The notes: generated by a model from the letters alone, not told the origin. DNA of 64,000 nucleotides from Telmatobacter sp. DSM 110680 (GCF_039994875.1 NZ_CP121196.1:1860001-1924000); one strand, 5' to 3'; positions 46,865 to 57,596 are shown, counted from the first letter of the stretch. Translations and numbers: made by a program.

Positions 46865-47260
46865 ATGAGCAAGCTGGCGATTCATGAAACAGCGATCGCA
46901 ACACAGCAGGGAAAGATGACCTTTCCCCAGGTCGTACAGGCGTTGCTGGAGGCAGGTGTGGAGTCGTATCTGGTGGATTTCGCGGCAGCGCAAAAGACAC
47001 ACTACCTCGCAGACGGAACGACGGTGACGGTGCCGATGATCCTGGAGCCGGGGTCGATTGCACCAGAGTTTGACGACGGCGCGCTAGTGGCGGCGATTCG
47101 CGGGGCGCAGTCCGACACGGTGCGCTACCCCGACTTTGTGAAGCGGTCGACGGCGGCGGGTGTAATCGGATACTGGGCGTTCCTGACCGGCAGGAAGGTG
47201 ATCTATTTTGGCCGGAAGGGCGAACAGCATATTGAAGAGTTCCCCAAACCGAAGGCGTAG
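46865..47260 (+). CDS. DUF1398 family protein (YbcV-like)
   Basis: A 131-residue protein matching DUF1398: AIATQQGKMTFPQVVQALLEAGVESYLVDF, TTYYLADG-type THYLADGTTVTVP, and SDTVRYPDFVKRSTAAGVIGYWAFLTGRKVIYFGRKGE. Members occur in lambdoid prophages and free-living bacteria without known function. GAGGAGAAG precedes ATG 46865. It is in an operon with marR, so MarR may control it. Confidence 0.88.
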   Translation: MSKLAIHETAIATQQGKMTFPQVVQALLEAGVESYLVDFAAAQKTHYLADGTTVTVPMILEPGSIAPEFDDGALVAAIRGAQSDTVRYPDFVKRSTAAGVIGYWAFLTGRKVIYFGRKGEQHIEEFPKPKA

Positions 47261-47310
47261 GCACTTGCTCTGCATACCAGAAAAGCCGGGGATCAGCTTG
47301 CAAAACACAA

Positions 47311-47334
47311 AGGCCGGGGACGATGCCCCGGCCT
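47311..47334. terminator. GC-rich hairpin between DUF1398 and rho
   Basis: A 9-bp stem AGGCCGGGG (47311-47319) with CCCCGGCCT (47326-47334), loop ACGATG. It lies between two convergent genes. The T-run is poor (CTT). Confidence 0.6.
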
Positions 47335-47403
47335 CTTGCCAGCTGCTGGAAACCAGTACCACCTAGACCCCAGAGCTGGAATGTTGTTTAACAGCTGATT
47401 CGT

Positions 47404-48654
<1,251 letters not shown>

Positions 48655-48872
48655 GTTCACCTGCGGCGGAAGGGGTAAATGGGGGACCCGAGAGGGGGAA
48701 GTGCTCCTGGAGCGATAGGCGGGGTGTAAGAGTTGCGGTCAAAATGCGGAAATGCGCTAAAGCTGATCCTGATTGAGGGACTTTAACACGGGTGGGAAGC
48801 GGCCACTCACACAATGCGAAAAGGCCGCTCCAAGATGTTGGCTTAACTCAAACAATCATACAGGAGACGCGA

Positions 48873-49097
48873 TTAAGCCGCGCGCCGCGTCTCTATTGGC
48901 CGGGCTGCCGCCGGTGCGCTGACCTGCGACAATGTTCCGGGGTTAGTGTAATGGAAGCGGACGAGGACCTCATTCGTGGTGTCCTGCAACCGAGTAGTCG
49001 GCTTATGCAGCTTCCGGGTAGCTTTGCTCGCCAGTTGGCAGAGCTGGTAGCGATTGGACACGTGAGAAAGTGCCCCAAAAACCAAATCAGAACGCAT
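48873..49097 (-). CDS. rpoZ: RNA polymerase omega-like subunit
   Basis: A 74-residue protein. The segment VSNRYQLCQLASKATRKLH parallels the omega signature NRFELVxxAAxRARQL, followed by QDTTNEVLVRF in the place of the 'NDKTTVIALREI' strand. Omega assembles with the beta' subunit and can mediate ppGpp response. AAGGAG lies eight to nine bases before ATG 49097, which excludes the longer frame at 49133. The sequence is divergent, so this is a likely but not certain assignment. It is upstream of rho on the same strand. Confidence 0.65.
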   Translation of the reverse strand: MRSDLVFGALSHVSNRYQLCQLASKATRKLHKPTTRLQDTTNEVLVRFHYTNPGTLSQVSAPAAARPIETRRAA

Positions 49098-49134
49098 AAA
49101 GTAAATCTCCTTCCAGACCTGTCCAAGTGGCACT

Positions 49135-49160
49135 ACTTTGGTACCACCGGTACAGAAAGT
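49135..49160 (-). promoter_or_regulatory. Hairpin in the rpoZ-like leader
   Basis: On the minus-strand transcript, ACTTT/AAAGT and GTACC/GGTAC form a 10-bp stem with loop GGT and a small internal loop. It lies between a -10-like TATATA (49165-49170) and the ribosome site. Its role is unknown. Confidence 0.4.
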
Positions 49161-49171
49161 GGCTTATATAA

Positions 49172-49699
49172 AGTCAGGTTGCTGCCCCAAACAGCCGGTT
49201 CTCCCCTTTAGACGCACGAATTGGGCATCGAGTTCAAAAAACTTTTGCCGCAAAACATCGCTAAGCGGGAACAGGCAGCCTGGCCTGTAACAGATAGAAG
49301 TGGTTGCTCATGCAGACGTAACGCCTTGCAGATTCCACCTCATCGGGAGCACAAACACACCCTGCCACCTGCTGCATAAAACTGGGTCCCGGAATTGAGG
49401 CGGAGTTTGCAGAAAAGCGCACAAATAGCGCTGAGCAACGGCTCCTACGGATGGCACTCATGAATGTATAACGGGGTCGTTTTAGGGTCAACATATTTTT
49501 TACGAGCTCGCTGCTTCGAATCTGATTGTCTTCTCCATCTGGAACGGTGGCTTAAGTTATTCATATTGCGAATGTTGCCGAAAATAATTGACACTCAGAA
49601 CATCCTGTTGCGCCTCCGATGGCCAATCTGTCAAATGAACGAACCATTAGGGTTACCGTCAGTACGTGATCTGAGTCACTCGTCTTAATCTGTGGGATA
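49172..49699. other. Intergenic region without a supported gene
   Basis: About 530 bases upstream of the rpoZ-like leader and before the ComM gene end. Short reading frames on both strands lack ribosome sites and recognisable features. The stretch 49480-49620 is more AT-rich than the surrounding DNA. It could hold a small RNA, but nothing here proves it. Confidence 0.5.
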
Positions 49700-51259
49700 T
49701 CAGGCCCAATAGCTGCGGTCCAGCGTTCGATACTGAATGGCCTCGGCGAGATGGGATACAGCGAGATTCTCAGCCCCTTCGAGATCTGCGACGGTGCGCG
49801 CAACTTTCAGGATGCGGTCATGCGCGCGGGCGGTCAGGCCCTGCTGTTGCATAGCACGCTCAAGGAGCCGTTCGGCATCGGGCCCAAGTTCGCAGTGGGA
49901 ACGAACCTGTCGCGTTGACATCTGGGCATTGGAGAAGATTTTGTCCCCGGACTTCCTGAAGCGGGCTCTTTGCCTTTCACGTGCTGCCATGACCCGAGAC
50001 CGGATTTCGGCAGAACCTTCGGCAGCCGCTCCGCCACGCAGCTCCTTATATTGAACTGCTGGAACCTCTATATGGATATCGATGCGATCGAGCAGGGGGC
50101 CGGAGATCTTTGCGACATAACGCTGAATCATGGGGGGCGTGCACATGCATTCGCGCGATTTGTCATTGAAGTATCCGCAGGGACAGGGGTTCATAGCGGC
50201 CGCCAGCATGAACCGCGCAGGAAAACTGAGAGACATGGAGGCGCGGGCAATCGTGACGCTATGGTCTTCAAGCGGCTGGCGCATCACCTCGAGGACATTA
50301 CGCGGGAATTCCGGCAGTTCATCGAGGAAGAGGAGGCCATTGTGAGCAAGAGAGACTTCACCGGGACGCGGAACAATACCGCCACCGATCAATCCGGCAT
50401 CGGAGATGGTGTGGTGCGGCGACCGGAAAGGCCGTTGCGTTACAAGTCCAGCAGAGGCGTCGAGAACACCGGCAACGGAATGAATCTTGGTGGTCTCCAA
50501 TGCTTCTTCAAAAGTGAGAGGAGCGAGGATCGAAGGCAAACGTTTAGCGAGCATCGTCTTGCCGGACCCTGGAGGGCCGATCATGAGAATGTTATGGCTT
50601 CCGGCGGCGGAGATTTCAAGAGCGCGCTTGGCGGTCTGTTGGCCACGAACATCTTTAAAATCGAGAGCGAAATGCTGTAGCTCGCCGAGCAACTCTTCGG
50701 TCTTTACTCGGAATGGCTCGCGCTGCACCTGGCCAACGACTGTGGAGTTGAGCAGATCGATAACGTCAAGAAGTGAGGCGACGGGGTATACGTTGACGCC
50801 CTCAACAACTGCAGCTTCGGCTGCGTTGGCTGCCGGAAGAATCAAGTTGGGGATGTTTTTCTCTCGCGCGAGGATGGCCACCGGCAGCATACCTGGGACC
50901 GCACGCACGCTGCCATCTAGTCCTAACTCGCCAACCAGGAGAAAGCGCTCAACGTTATCAACGCGTAAAGCACCGTAGGCCCCAAGAATTCCGATGGCGA
51001 TAGGAAGGTCAAAGCCGGAGCCTTCCTTCTTAAGATCGGCGGGAGCGAGGTTGATGGTGATGAACGTTGGAGGAATGGTGTAGCCCGAATTCTTAATGGC
51101 AGCGCGCACGCGGTCGCGACTCTCACGAACCGCTGCGTCGGGTAGACCAACGGTATGAAAGACATCTTTCTCTGCGACTACGCCGCTGTAATCAACTTCT
51201 ACGTCGATTAAGTTAGCGTCTATTCCATATACAGCTGCACTAAGGGCTTTAAATAGCAT
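49700..51259 (-). CDS. comM: YifB/ComM-family Mg-chelatase-like AAA ATPase
   Basis: A 519-residue AAA+ protein. An N-terminal lon-like domain (about 1-165: [20 protein letters not shown]) is followed by the ATPase core with Walker [43 protein letters not shown] and [17 protein letters not shown] (zinc-finger-like cysteines), and the C-terminal helical domain. Homologues act in DNA branch migration during natural transformation. ATG 51259 is preferred over the frame from 51298 by alignment with the family start MLFKALS. Confidence 0.96.
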   Translation of the reverse strand: MLFKALSAAVYGIDANLIDVEVDYSGVVAEKDVFHTVGLPDAAVRESRDRVRAAIKNSGYTIPPTFITINLAPADLKKEGSGFDLPIAIGILGAYGALRVDNVERFLLVGELGLDGSVRAVPGMLPVAILAREKNIPNLILPAANAAEAAVVEGVNVYPVASLLDVIDLLNSTVVGQVQREPFRVKTEELLGELQHFALDFKDVRGQQTAKRALEISAAGSHNILMIGPPGSGKTMLAKRLPSILAPLTFEEALETTKIHSVAGVLDASAGLVTQRPFRSPHHTISDAGLIGGGIVPRPGEVSLAHNGLLFLDELPEFPRNVLEVMRQPLEDHSVTIARASMSLSFPARFMLAAAMNPCPCGYFNDKSRECMCTPPMIQRYVAKISGPLLDRIDIHIEVPAVQYKELRGGAAAEGSAEIRSRVMAARERQRARFRKSGDKIFSNAQMSTRQVRSHCELGPDAERLLERAMQQQGLTARAHDRILKVARTVADLEGAENLAVSHLAEAIQYRTLDRSYWA

Positions 51260-51394
51260 GGCGGTAATTTTGGCTGGAGTGTAGCAGACGCCATGCAAAA
51301 GGGAATGGGCTGCCCATCACAGCAGTTGGACAGCCCACGTTATGTGTTCAAACTTCAATAGGCGAACATTGTGATGCTTCAACGGTCGATAAGT

Positions 51395-52294
51395 TCATCG
51401 CGATGAAACTGGCTCGTTGGCCATGGTCGCCTGACGTCCGGTCTGTGCAACGTCTTTGCTGTCGGGTACGGATTTGCTGTCGACGGTTTTGACCTTGGTT
51501 GCAGTCGTAGCTTTCTGTCCGGAGTCTTGCTTGCCGCGCGCCTCGAATCCTGCCACTCCGTCCACCGAGCCAATTGAGAGACCATCTCCCCCGTTCATCT
51601 GTGATTCGACGGGATGTAAGCCGAACGAGGTATGCCAAGGGCCGCGCATATCCGATTCGCCTTCATCCCCGTCTCCGGTGGAGGCATTGAAATACTCATC
51701 GACGAGGACGGGCGTTACGGCGAGCCGTCCGATAGAGAATGGGGGCTTCTCAAGAGACTCGAGCGCTGCAGAAAATGCTTTCATATGCGTGATCTCGCGG
51801 GTCATGAGGAATTGGAGTGCGTCGACAGTGCCGGGATCGTCGGTGTGGTTGATTAGTCGTTCGTAGACGATCTTGGCGCGGGCCTCTGCGGCGATGTTGC
51901 TGCGCAGGTCGACGTCCAGTTCGCCCGTGATCTTGAGATAGTCACCAGTCCAGGCATTGCCCATGGAATTGATGAGAGCGAGGCCGCCTCCTCCGGCGAT
52001 ACACACCAGCGGATCAGCTTCCGCGGCTTCGCGTTTTTCTTTCATTGGCTTCAAGTGCATGCGAATGAGTGCGCCCACGATTTCAAGATGGCTGAGTTCT
52101 TCGGTGCCGATATCAAGCAAAAGGTCGCGGCGTGCCAGATCATCAACGCAGTTCCAACCTTGAATGGTGTATTGCATGGCGGCGGCCAGTTCGCCATTTG
52201 CGCCGCCAAATTGTTCAAGCAGCATATTGCCGAAGGCCACGTCCGGCGTTCCAACGTTGACCGTATACATGAGTTTCTTTATGTGGTGATACAT
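51395..52294 (-). CDS. Manganese catalase
   Basis: A 299-residue non-heme catalase that destroys hydrogen peroxide with a di-Mn site. Ligands appear in order: E35, E66 and H69, E137 and H170, at spacings that match the Lactobacillus plantarum enzyme when translation begins at ATG 52294, and GGAGGAATTG precedes that ATG. The C-terminal 70 residues (Ser/Asp/Lys-rich, DSKSVPDSKDVAQ) are an extra tail. It diverges from the serine deaminase gene across 141 bases. Confidence 0.95.
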   Translation of the reverse strand: MYHHIKKLMYTVNVGTPDVAFGNMLLEQFGGANGELAAAMQYTIQGWNCVDDLARRDLLLDIGTEELSHLEIVGALIRMHLKPMKEKREAAEADPLVCIAGGGGLALINSMGNAWTGDYLKITGELDVDLRSNIAAEARAKIVYERLINHTDDPGTVDALQFLMTREITHMKAFSAALESLEKPPFSIGRLAVTPVLVDEYFNASTGDGDEGESDMRGPWHTSFGLHPVESQMNGGDGLSIGSVDGVAGFEARGKQDSGQKATTATKVKTVDSKSVPDSKDVAQTGRQATMANEPVSSR

Positions 52295-52398
52295 CAATTC
52301 CTCCGATCGAGATGACTCTCGAAGGCGGGTTAGATGCGGGCATGAGCCAAGCAAGTTCGTTGCGCAAGTCCATCATTTGCAGAGCGGCCACAAGCAAT

Positions 52399-52428
52399 CT
52401 GACAGCCAATCCTCGCAGGGCATACAAT
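52399..52428 (+). promoter_or_regulatory. sdaA promoter (leaderless arrangement)
   Basis: CTGACA (52399-52404), an 18-bp spacer and TACAAT (52423-52428). The start codon GTG 52436 is seven bases further on, so the mRNA would begin at the start codon. Confidence 0.6.
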
Positions 52429-52435
52429 TTTCTGC

Positions 52436-53863
52436 GTGACGACGAGCCTCTTCGATCTCTACAAACTGGGTGTTGGACCATCGAGCTCGCACACGATGGG
52501 TCCCATGCGCGCGGCCTGCAGCTTTGTGCAAGATCTCGAGTCAAAAGGCAAACTTGAGAAGGCGGCCCGCGTGCAGGTGCGGCTGTATGGTTCGCTTGCC
52601 CTGACAGGAATGGGACACGGAACGGATCGTGCCGTGCTCCTGGGGTTGTCCGGTAATGAGCCGGCAACCATTGACCCTGCCGTCATTGAAGCGACGGTGG
52701 CGGAGATCCGGGCGACGAAGAAGCTTCGGCTTGCGGGGATAAAGCCTATCGCCTTTGATGAGCCGCACGATCTGATGTTCGAGCGCGAAACGATGTTTCC
52801 ACCCGATTCACGCACCCGGCATCCGAATGGAGTGCGGTTTATCGCTTTCGATGACGCGGAGAATGTGATCGAAGAGCGCACCTATTTTTCAATCGGGGGC
52901 GGATTCATCGTTGAAGATGGCGCGGAAGCAACTTTGGCGGATGAGAACGAAGTCCGGCTTCCCTATCCATTTCATAGTGCAGCGGAGTTGCTGGAGGTCG
53001 CGCATGTCAATGGTCTGCGGATAGACCAGGTAATGATGGCGAACGAATGCGCGCGCATGCGCGTCCATGATCCGGGCGCGAGTGATGAATCTCTCGCAGA
53101 GAAGGTGCGCGCCGGTATCGAGGCAATCTGGCAGACGATGAAGGGTTGCGTCGAGCGAGGAATTGCGACTGAGGGAATTCTGCCCGGTGGTTTGAATGTT
53201 CGCCGAAGGGCGCACCGGCTGGCGCAGCGGCTGAAAGAGAAAGAAGCGACAGGGCAGCAGAGCGACCCGCTGGCGCCGCTGGACTGGGTGACCGTTTACG
53301 CGATAGCGGTGAACGAGGAGAACGCAGCAGGCGGACGTGTGGTAACGGCTCCGACGAACGGGGCTGCGGGTGTGGTGCCCGCAGTCGCTCACTTCTACGA
53401 GCGTTTTGTGACTGGTGCGAACCACGAAGGAATCATTCGTTTCTTTCTGACTTCGGCGGCGATCGGGATCCTCTATAAAGAGAACGCGTCGATCAGCGGG
53501 GCGGAGGTCGGTTGCCAGGGCGAGGTAGGCGTAGCGTGCTCGATGGCGGCGGGCGGCTTGATCGCGGCGATGGGCGGCACGAATGGACAGGTGGAGCATG
53601 CTGCCGAGATCGCGATGGAGCACAATCTTGGCATGACCTGCGATCCCATCGGCGGGCTGGTGCAGATTCCGTGCATCGAGCGCAATGCGATGGGCGCGGT
53701 GAAGGCCGTGCATGCCTCACGGATCGCAGAAAGTGAGTTGGAAGAGCATAAGGTCTCGCTCGACCAGGTGATCCGCACAATGTATCTGACGGGTCTCGAT
53801 ATGCAATCGCGTTACAAGGAAACCAGCTTGGCCGGGCTTGCGCTGAATGTAATCGAGTGCTGA
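52436..53863 (+). CDS. sdaA: L-serine ammonia-lyase (single-chain, Fe-S type)
   Basis: A 475-residue enzyme that deaminates serine to pyruvate and ammonia using an oxygen-sensitive [4Fe-4S] cluster. The beta-domain start [24 protein letters not shown] and alpha-domain motifs [57 protein letters not shown] hold the cluster cysteines. The start is GTG 52436 by homology; no Shine-Dalgarno is visible, and the -10 box fits leaderless translation. Confidence 0.97.
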   Translation: MTTSLFDLYKLGVGPSSSHTMGPMRAACSFVQDLESKGKLEKAARVQVRLYGSLALTGMGHGTDRAVLLGLSGNEPATIDPAVIEATVAEIRATKKLRLAGIKPIAFDEPHDLMFERETMFPPDSRTRHPNGVRFIAFDDAENVIEERTYFSIGGGFIVEDGAEATLADENEVRLPYPFHSAAELLEVAHVNGLRIDQVMMANECARMRVHDPGASDESLAEKVRAGIEAIWQTMKGCVERGIATEGILPGGLNVRRRAHRLAQRLKEKEATGQQSDPLAPLDWVTVYAIAVNEENAAGGRVVTAPTNGAAGVVPAVAHFYERFVTGANHEGIIRFFLTSAAIGILYKENASISGAEVGCQGEVGVACSMAAGGLIAAMGGTNGQVEHAAEIAMEHNLGMTCDPIGGLVQIPCIERNAMGAVKAVHASRIAESELEEHKVSLDQVIRTMYLTGLDMQSRYKETSLAGLALNVIEC

Positions 53864-53881
53864 GTTTGGGCCCGCTGCTCG

Positions 53882-53910
53882 TTGTGAGATGCTCCGGCGT
53901 CGACTAACAT
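53882..53910 (+). promoter_or_regulatory. Promoter of the CPBP protease gene
   Basis: TTGTGA (53882-53887), a 17-bp spacer and TAACAT (53905-53910), then seven bases to ATG 53918. Weak but with the same leaderless geometry as sdaA and marR. Confidence 0.4.
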
Positions 53911-53917
53911 CCTCTCA

Positions 53918-54775
53918 ATGGAACCCCAAAACGAATTGAACACCGGCACGGAGCAGCAGAGCTTCGTAAGTCCAATCGCTGAGCCCTCTGTGCTCAGGCC
54001 AGCACTCATCGCCCCCGTGTGGCACACGGTAGTGCTTATTCTCGCCATCTTTGCGATCTCGTTCATCGGGGTGTATCGGCATCCAGCCGGACAGAACCCT
54101 GCTGCGGTGAACCGCCTTCGCACTTATGCCGTGACGGCGGTTCTTGAATTCGTCCTGATAGGCTGGGTCGCTTTTGGCTTGAGGCTCAGAGGAATTTCTC
54201 TTGGGTCACTTTGGGGACGGGCATCGAACAGCTTTCGGTCAATTGCATTGGACGCCGGTATCGCGATTTTGTTCTGGATGCTCTCGCTGATGATGCTTGG
54301 GACGATCGCCATCTTCTGGTTGAGCATCGATAATCTGATCCACCATCGGCCCATTGTGGTCACGTCGTCACGCAACGGAAAATCGATTGCTCCCGATCCA
54401 TCGCAGGAGAAGGCGGCTCGCGCGGTAGTACAACTGGCGCCGACCAATGGCAAGGAAATCGCGGGCTGGCTGTTGCTGTGCATCCTGGTGGGAGTTGCGG
54501 AAGAGCTCGTATTTCGCGGGTATTTGCAACAGCAGTTCACGGCGTGGTCGCGTGGTGCGGCAGCGGGCGGAGTGGTGTTCTCAGCGATCATGTTTGGATC
54601 TGCGCATGGGTATGAAGGAGTGCGAGCAATGTTTTTGCTCGTCGTATTCGGAGCACTCTTCAGTCTGCTTGCGTTGTTCCGGCGAAACCTGCGCGCCGGA
54701 ATTTTTGCTCACAGCTGGCACGATGCGTTCGCAGGATTGACTGTCGCGTTCCTTCATGCGCGCCATATTTTGTGA
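53918..54775 (+). CDS. CPBP-family intramembrane metalloprotease-like protein
   Basis: A 285-residue protein with about seven TM helices. The catalytic motifs of the ABI/CAAX-like family are present in order: AEELVFRGYLQQQF (EExxxR), FGSAHGYEG (FxxxH) and AHSWHDAF (HxxxD/N). Such proteases act in protein modification or bacteriocin self-immunity; the substrate is unknown. A cytoplasmic loop with SSRNGKSIAPDPSQEKAARA lies between helices 3 and 4. No Shine-Dalgarno is visible before ATG 53918. Confidence 0.88.
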   Translation: MEPQNELNTGTEQQSFVSPIAEPSVLRPALIAPVWHTVVLILAIFAISFIGVYRHPAGQNPAAVNRLRTYAVTAVLEFVLIGWVAFGLRLRGISLGSLWGRASNSFRSIALDAGIAILFWMLSLMMLGTIAIFWLSIDNLIHHRPIVVTSSRNGKSIAPDPSQEKAARAVVQLAPTNGKEIAGWLLLCILVGVAEELVFRGYLQQQFTAWSRGAAAGGVVFSAIMFGSAHGYEGVRAMFLLVVFGALFSLLALFRRNLRAGIFAHSWHDAFAGLTVAFLHARHIL

Positions 54776-54848
54776 TCGAGGAGGGAGAAGCGGCAATTCG
54801 AGCTGAAGAAATTGTTGCCACTTTTTCCACCTCATTGTCGTTTTTTTC

Positions 54849-54877
54849 TTGACACTTACGACGCATGAATCTATACA
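54849..54877 (+). promoter_or_regulatory. Strong vegetative promoter of the micro-protein
   Basis: TTGACA (54849-54854), exactly 17 bp, then TATACA (54872-54877). The expected start is near 54884. The leader begins with a perfect 7-bp hairpin, CTGCAAC-AAAT-GTTGCAG (54886-54903). Confidence 0.85.
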
Positions 54878-54940
54878 TTCCTCAACTGCAACAAATGTTG
54901 CAGAACTCGATGCAAACCATCGAAAAGGGAGAATAGGCAA

Positions 54941-55012
54941 ATGGCAACTAAGAAAGCAGCCAAGAAAGCACCCGCGAAGAAGGCCGCGAAGAAAACCGCG
55001 AAAAAGAAGTAA
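54941..55012 (+). CDS. 23-residue Lys/Ala-rich histone-H1-like micro-protein
   Basis: A tiny open frame from ATG 54941 to TAA 55012, too short for usual ORF lists. Twelve of 23 residues are Lys and eight Ala; motifs KKAAKKAPAKKAAKK and TAKKK repeat a AKK pattern like histone H1 tails. GGGAG lies nine bases upstream, a near-consensus promoter lies 64 bases upstream, and a perfect 17-bp hairpin follows the stop. These together argue for a real, strongly expressed gene. Probable role: binding DNA, RNA or acidic polymers; this is inferred from charge. Confidence 0.8.
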   Translation: MATKKAAKKAPAKKAAKKTAKKK

Positions 55013-55034
55013 CGGGTCATCCAACCAAAAAGGC

Positions 55035-55073
55035 AACACTTCGGGGGACGCAACAGCGTCCCCCGAAGTGTTT
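55035..55073 (+). terminator. Terminator of the micro-protein gene
   Basis: A perfect 17-bp stem (55035-55051 with 55056-55072) closed by the tetraloop AACA, followed by TG. The T-run is short, but the stem is the longest in the window apart from the 23S processing helix. Confidence 0.8.
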
Positions 55074-55108
55074 GTGCGCATAAGCGGAAAGGTGCATGAA
55101 TACAGGCG

Positions 55109-55858
55109 ATGACGCGACGTCGATGGATTGCAGAAAATTGGGATGAAGCTACCGCGACACTCGAAGGCGCGCAAGCGGAGCACATGATTCGCGTGTTGCG
55201 CGCGCAGCTGGGAGAAGAGGCCGACGTGGTTGCGGGAGGCAAAGTGTTCCACTCTGTGGTCGCCTTGATCACCGACGGAGGGCCTGGCGGCAAGGCGGAG
55301 GTGAGGTTCAATCTCATCGCCGAGGTCGAGTCTGAGCCCGCGATGCCCGTTACGGTGGTAATGTCGATTTTCAAGTTCGACCACATGGAGTGGGCGATCG
55401 AAAAAGCGACGGAGTTGGGAGTCACTTCGGTCGTGCCAGTGATCGCGCGACGCACTGAAAGACATCTCGCGCTGGCTGCGATGAAACGCGCGGACCGATG
55501 GAGACGCATCGCGATCGAGGCGTCACAACAGTCGCGGCGATCGGATGTCCCGCTGATTCGCGACCCTGTGAAGCTATCCGATTATGCGAAGGCGCCGTCC
55601 AAAGCAAAGCGCATTGTGCTGGCGGAGCAAGAGCGTTCGACGACGCTGCGTGCGGCCTTGCACGAAGCTATTACTGCTGCAGGCGCAGAGATGCCGGAAC
55701 TGGAACTTGCAATCGGACCGGAAGGTGGGTGGGCGACAGAAGAAGAAGCGCTCTTCGATGCGAATGGATGGCAAGCCGCCTCGCTTGGGCCGCGCATCCT
55801 CCGTGCAGAGACGGCAGCTATTGCTGCGCTGGCGGTTGTGGCGTCGATGCTGGAGTAG
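55109..55858 (+). CDS. rsmE: 16S rRNA (uracil-1498-N3)-methyltransferase
   Basis: A 249-residue SPOUT methyltransferase that modifies U1498 at the decoding site. Features: N-terminal PUA-like domain, MSIFKFDHMEWAIEKATELGV, VPVIARRTERHLA, RRIAIEASQQSRR, the knot motifs LELAIGPEGGWATEEEA and SLGPRILRAETAAI. Complete and of usual length. ATG 55109 has only a weak site (AGG). Confidence 0.95.
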   Translation: MTRRRWIAENWDEATATLEGAQAEHMIRVLRAQLGEEADVVAGGKVFHSVVALITDGGPGGKAEVRFNLIAEVESEPAMPVTVVMSIFKFDHMEWAIEKATELGVTSVVPVIARRTERHLALAAMKRADRWRRIAIEASQQSRRSDVPLIRDPVKLSDYAKAPSKAKRIVLAEQERSTTLRAALHEAITAAGAEMPELELAIGPEGGWATEEEALFDANGWQAASLGPRILRAETAAIAALAVVASMLE

Positions 55859-55964
55859 GGAGCGGCTCCTAGAGTTCGTGTTTTCCCAACCATGACTTCG
55901 TCATGAATGGGGCGCCCAGCTCAGGATGACGGCGACGATTTGAACTACCGTTTCTCGACAAAGA

Positions 55965-57596
55965 TTAGAGGGAGACGCCGCGCTTCCACGGGATGAAGTC
56001 GTTCTGGCCGAATTCCTCGGCTTTGGTGAATCGTTTTCCGCTAGCCACCTCAAGGCACAAATCAAGAAGCTGATCCGCGCATTCGGGGATCGTTGACTCG
56101 CCGTTGACGATACCGCCGGCATCAAAGTCGATGATGTCGCCCATGCGGTTTGCGAGTTGCGAATTAGTAGAGATCTTGAGAACCGGCGCGACGGGGTTTC
56201 CGGTTGGAGTGCCGAGGCCTGTGGTGAAGAGGACTAGATTTGCGCCGGCTCCCGCTTGAGCGGTCACGCACTCGACATCATTCCCGGGCGTGCAGAGCAA
56301 TGTGAGGCCTGGCTTGGTCGCGTAGTGCGGGAAATCCATCACGTCGCGGACGGGAGCCACTCCGCCTTTGCGTGCGGCGCCCGCGGACTTGATAGCGTCG
56401 GTGATAAGGCCATCTTCGATGTTTCCGGGCGAGGGATTCATCTCGAAGCCAGAATGAACGGCCTTGGCGCGGGCGGAGTAGGCCTGCATCAGATCGAAGA
56501 AGCGCTGGGCAACTTCGTTGGTGACGCAGCGATTAATGAGTTCCTGCTCGACGCCGTGCAGTTCAGGAAATTCGCTGAGGATGGATTTGCCGCCGAGTTC
56601 GCCGAGCAGGTCAGAGATATAGCCGAGCGTGGGATTGGCGGAGATGCCGCTGAATCCGTCAGAGCCGCCGCACTTCAGTCCAATGGTCAGAGCGGAAAGC
56701 GGCGCGGGTGTGCGCGTGGCGCGATTGGCCTCAACCAATCCGGCGAATGTCTGTTCGAGTGCGCCGGTCATCAGAACAGTCTCGCGGCCCGAACGCTGCT
56801 GATCGAAGAAGAGTACGGGCTTGGTGAGCTTTGGATCGCGCGCACGCAGTTCGTCCATCAACATTCTGGATTCTGCGTTCTGGCAGCCCAGGCTCAGCAC
56901 AGTGGCGCCGGCGACGTTGGGGTGATGGATATAGCCGGCAAGCAAGCCGCAGAGCGCCTGCGCGTCCTGGCGCGTGCCGCCGCAGCCTCCCTGATGCGTG
57001 AGGAAGCGAATGCCATCGATGTTGGGGAAGGCGCGCTCCGAACGTGATGGCGAATCCACCGCGATACCGTTTCCGCTTGCTGCCTGCTTCGAGACCAATT
57101 GCCGGACGAGAGGACGATAGCTGTTGTGAGAGCTACCGTAGCCCAGCTCTTCTTCGAGCGCTTCTCGCATGCGCTCGACATTGCGGTTCTCGCAGAAGAC
57201 CAGCGGCAGGACGATCCAGTAGTTACGCGTGCCTACCTGGCCGTCGGCGCGGTGATAGCCCATGAAGGTGCGACCTGACCAGGATGACGCGTCGGGAAGC
57301 GCGAAGGTGACGGGATGGCGCTGCGCGGTATATCCACCGGCGCGATGACGGGTATTGCGAGTGGACAGTAGGCCACCGCGGACGATGGGTTGCGTGGCTT
57401 CGCCGACAACCATGCCGTACATGATGACCAGGTCGCCGGGATTTAGATCCGCAAGTGCGAGCTTATGCTTTGGCGCGATACTTTCGGCGACGGGACATGA
57501 ACCGCTCCCGTACTGCACGGTCATTCCCGCGGTAAGCGGAACCAGGGCTACGAGGACATTATCGCGAGGGTCGATCTGCAGAACGGTTTCAGGCAT
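55965..57596 (-). CDS. UxaA-family altronate dehydratase-like enzyme
   Basis: A 543-residue iron-dependent sugar-acid dehydratase of the UxaA/GarD type. An N-terminal SAF domain (about 1-75, LVALVPLTAGMTV, LNPGDLVIMYG) is followed by the catalytic domain with GYHRADGQVGTRNYWIVLP, HQGGCGGTRQDAQAL, VLSLGCQNAES, IGLKCGGSDGFSGI and NPSPGN. It converts altronate, galactarate or a similar acid to the 2-keto-3-deoxy form. AAGGAACACACG precedes ATG 57596. It is divergent from the Zn-dehydrogenase, which points to a sugar-acid pathway; the exact substrate is unproven. Confidence 0.9.
   Translation of the reverse strand: MPETVLQIDPRDNVLVALVPLTAGMTVQYGSGSCPVAESIAPKHKLALADLNPGDLVIMYGMVVGEATQPIVRGGLLSTRNTRHRAGGYTAQRHPVTFALPDASSWSGRTFMGYHRADGQVGTRNYWIVLPLVFCENRNVERMREALEEELGYGSSHNSYRPLVRQLVSKQAASGNGIAVDSPSRSERAFPNIDGIRFLTHQGGCGGTRQDAQALCGLLAGYIHHPNVAGATVLSLGCQNAESRMLMDELRARDPKLTKPVLFFDQQRSGRETVLMTGALEQTFAGLVEANRATRTPAPLSALTIGLKCGGSDGFSGISANPTLGYISDLLGELGGKSILSEFPELHGVEQELINRCVTNEVAQRFFDLMQAYSARAKAVHSGFEMNPSPGNIEDGLITDAIKSAGAARKGGVAPVRDVMDFPHYATKPGLTLLCTPGNDVECVTAQAGAGANLVLFTTGLGTPTGNPVAPVLKISTNSQLANRMGDIIDFDAGGIVNGESTIPECADQLLDLCLEVASGKRFTKAEEFGQNDFIPWKRGVSL

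Noticed and set aside
49464..49688. 74-residue plus-strand frame in the gap
   Set aside because: No ribosome site or domain; kept as non-coding.
52889..53713. 274-residue minus-strand reading frame
   Set aside because: It is antisense to sdaA, which is certain.
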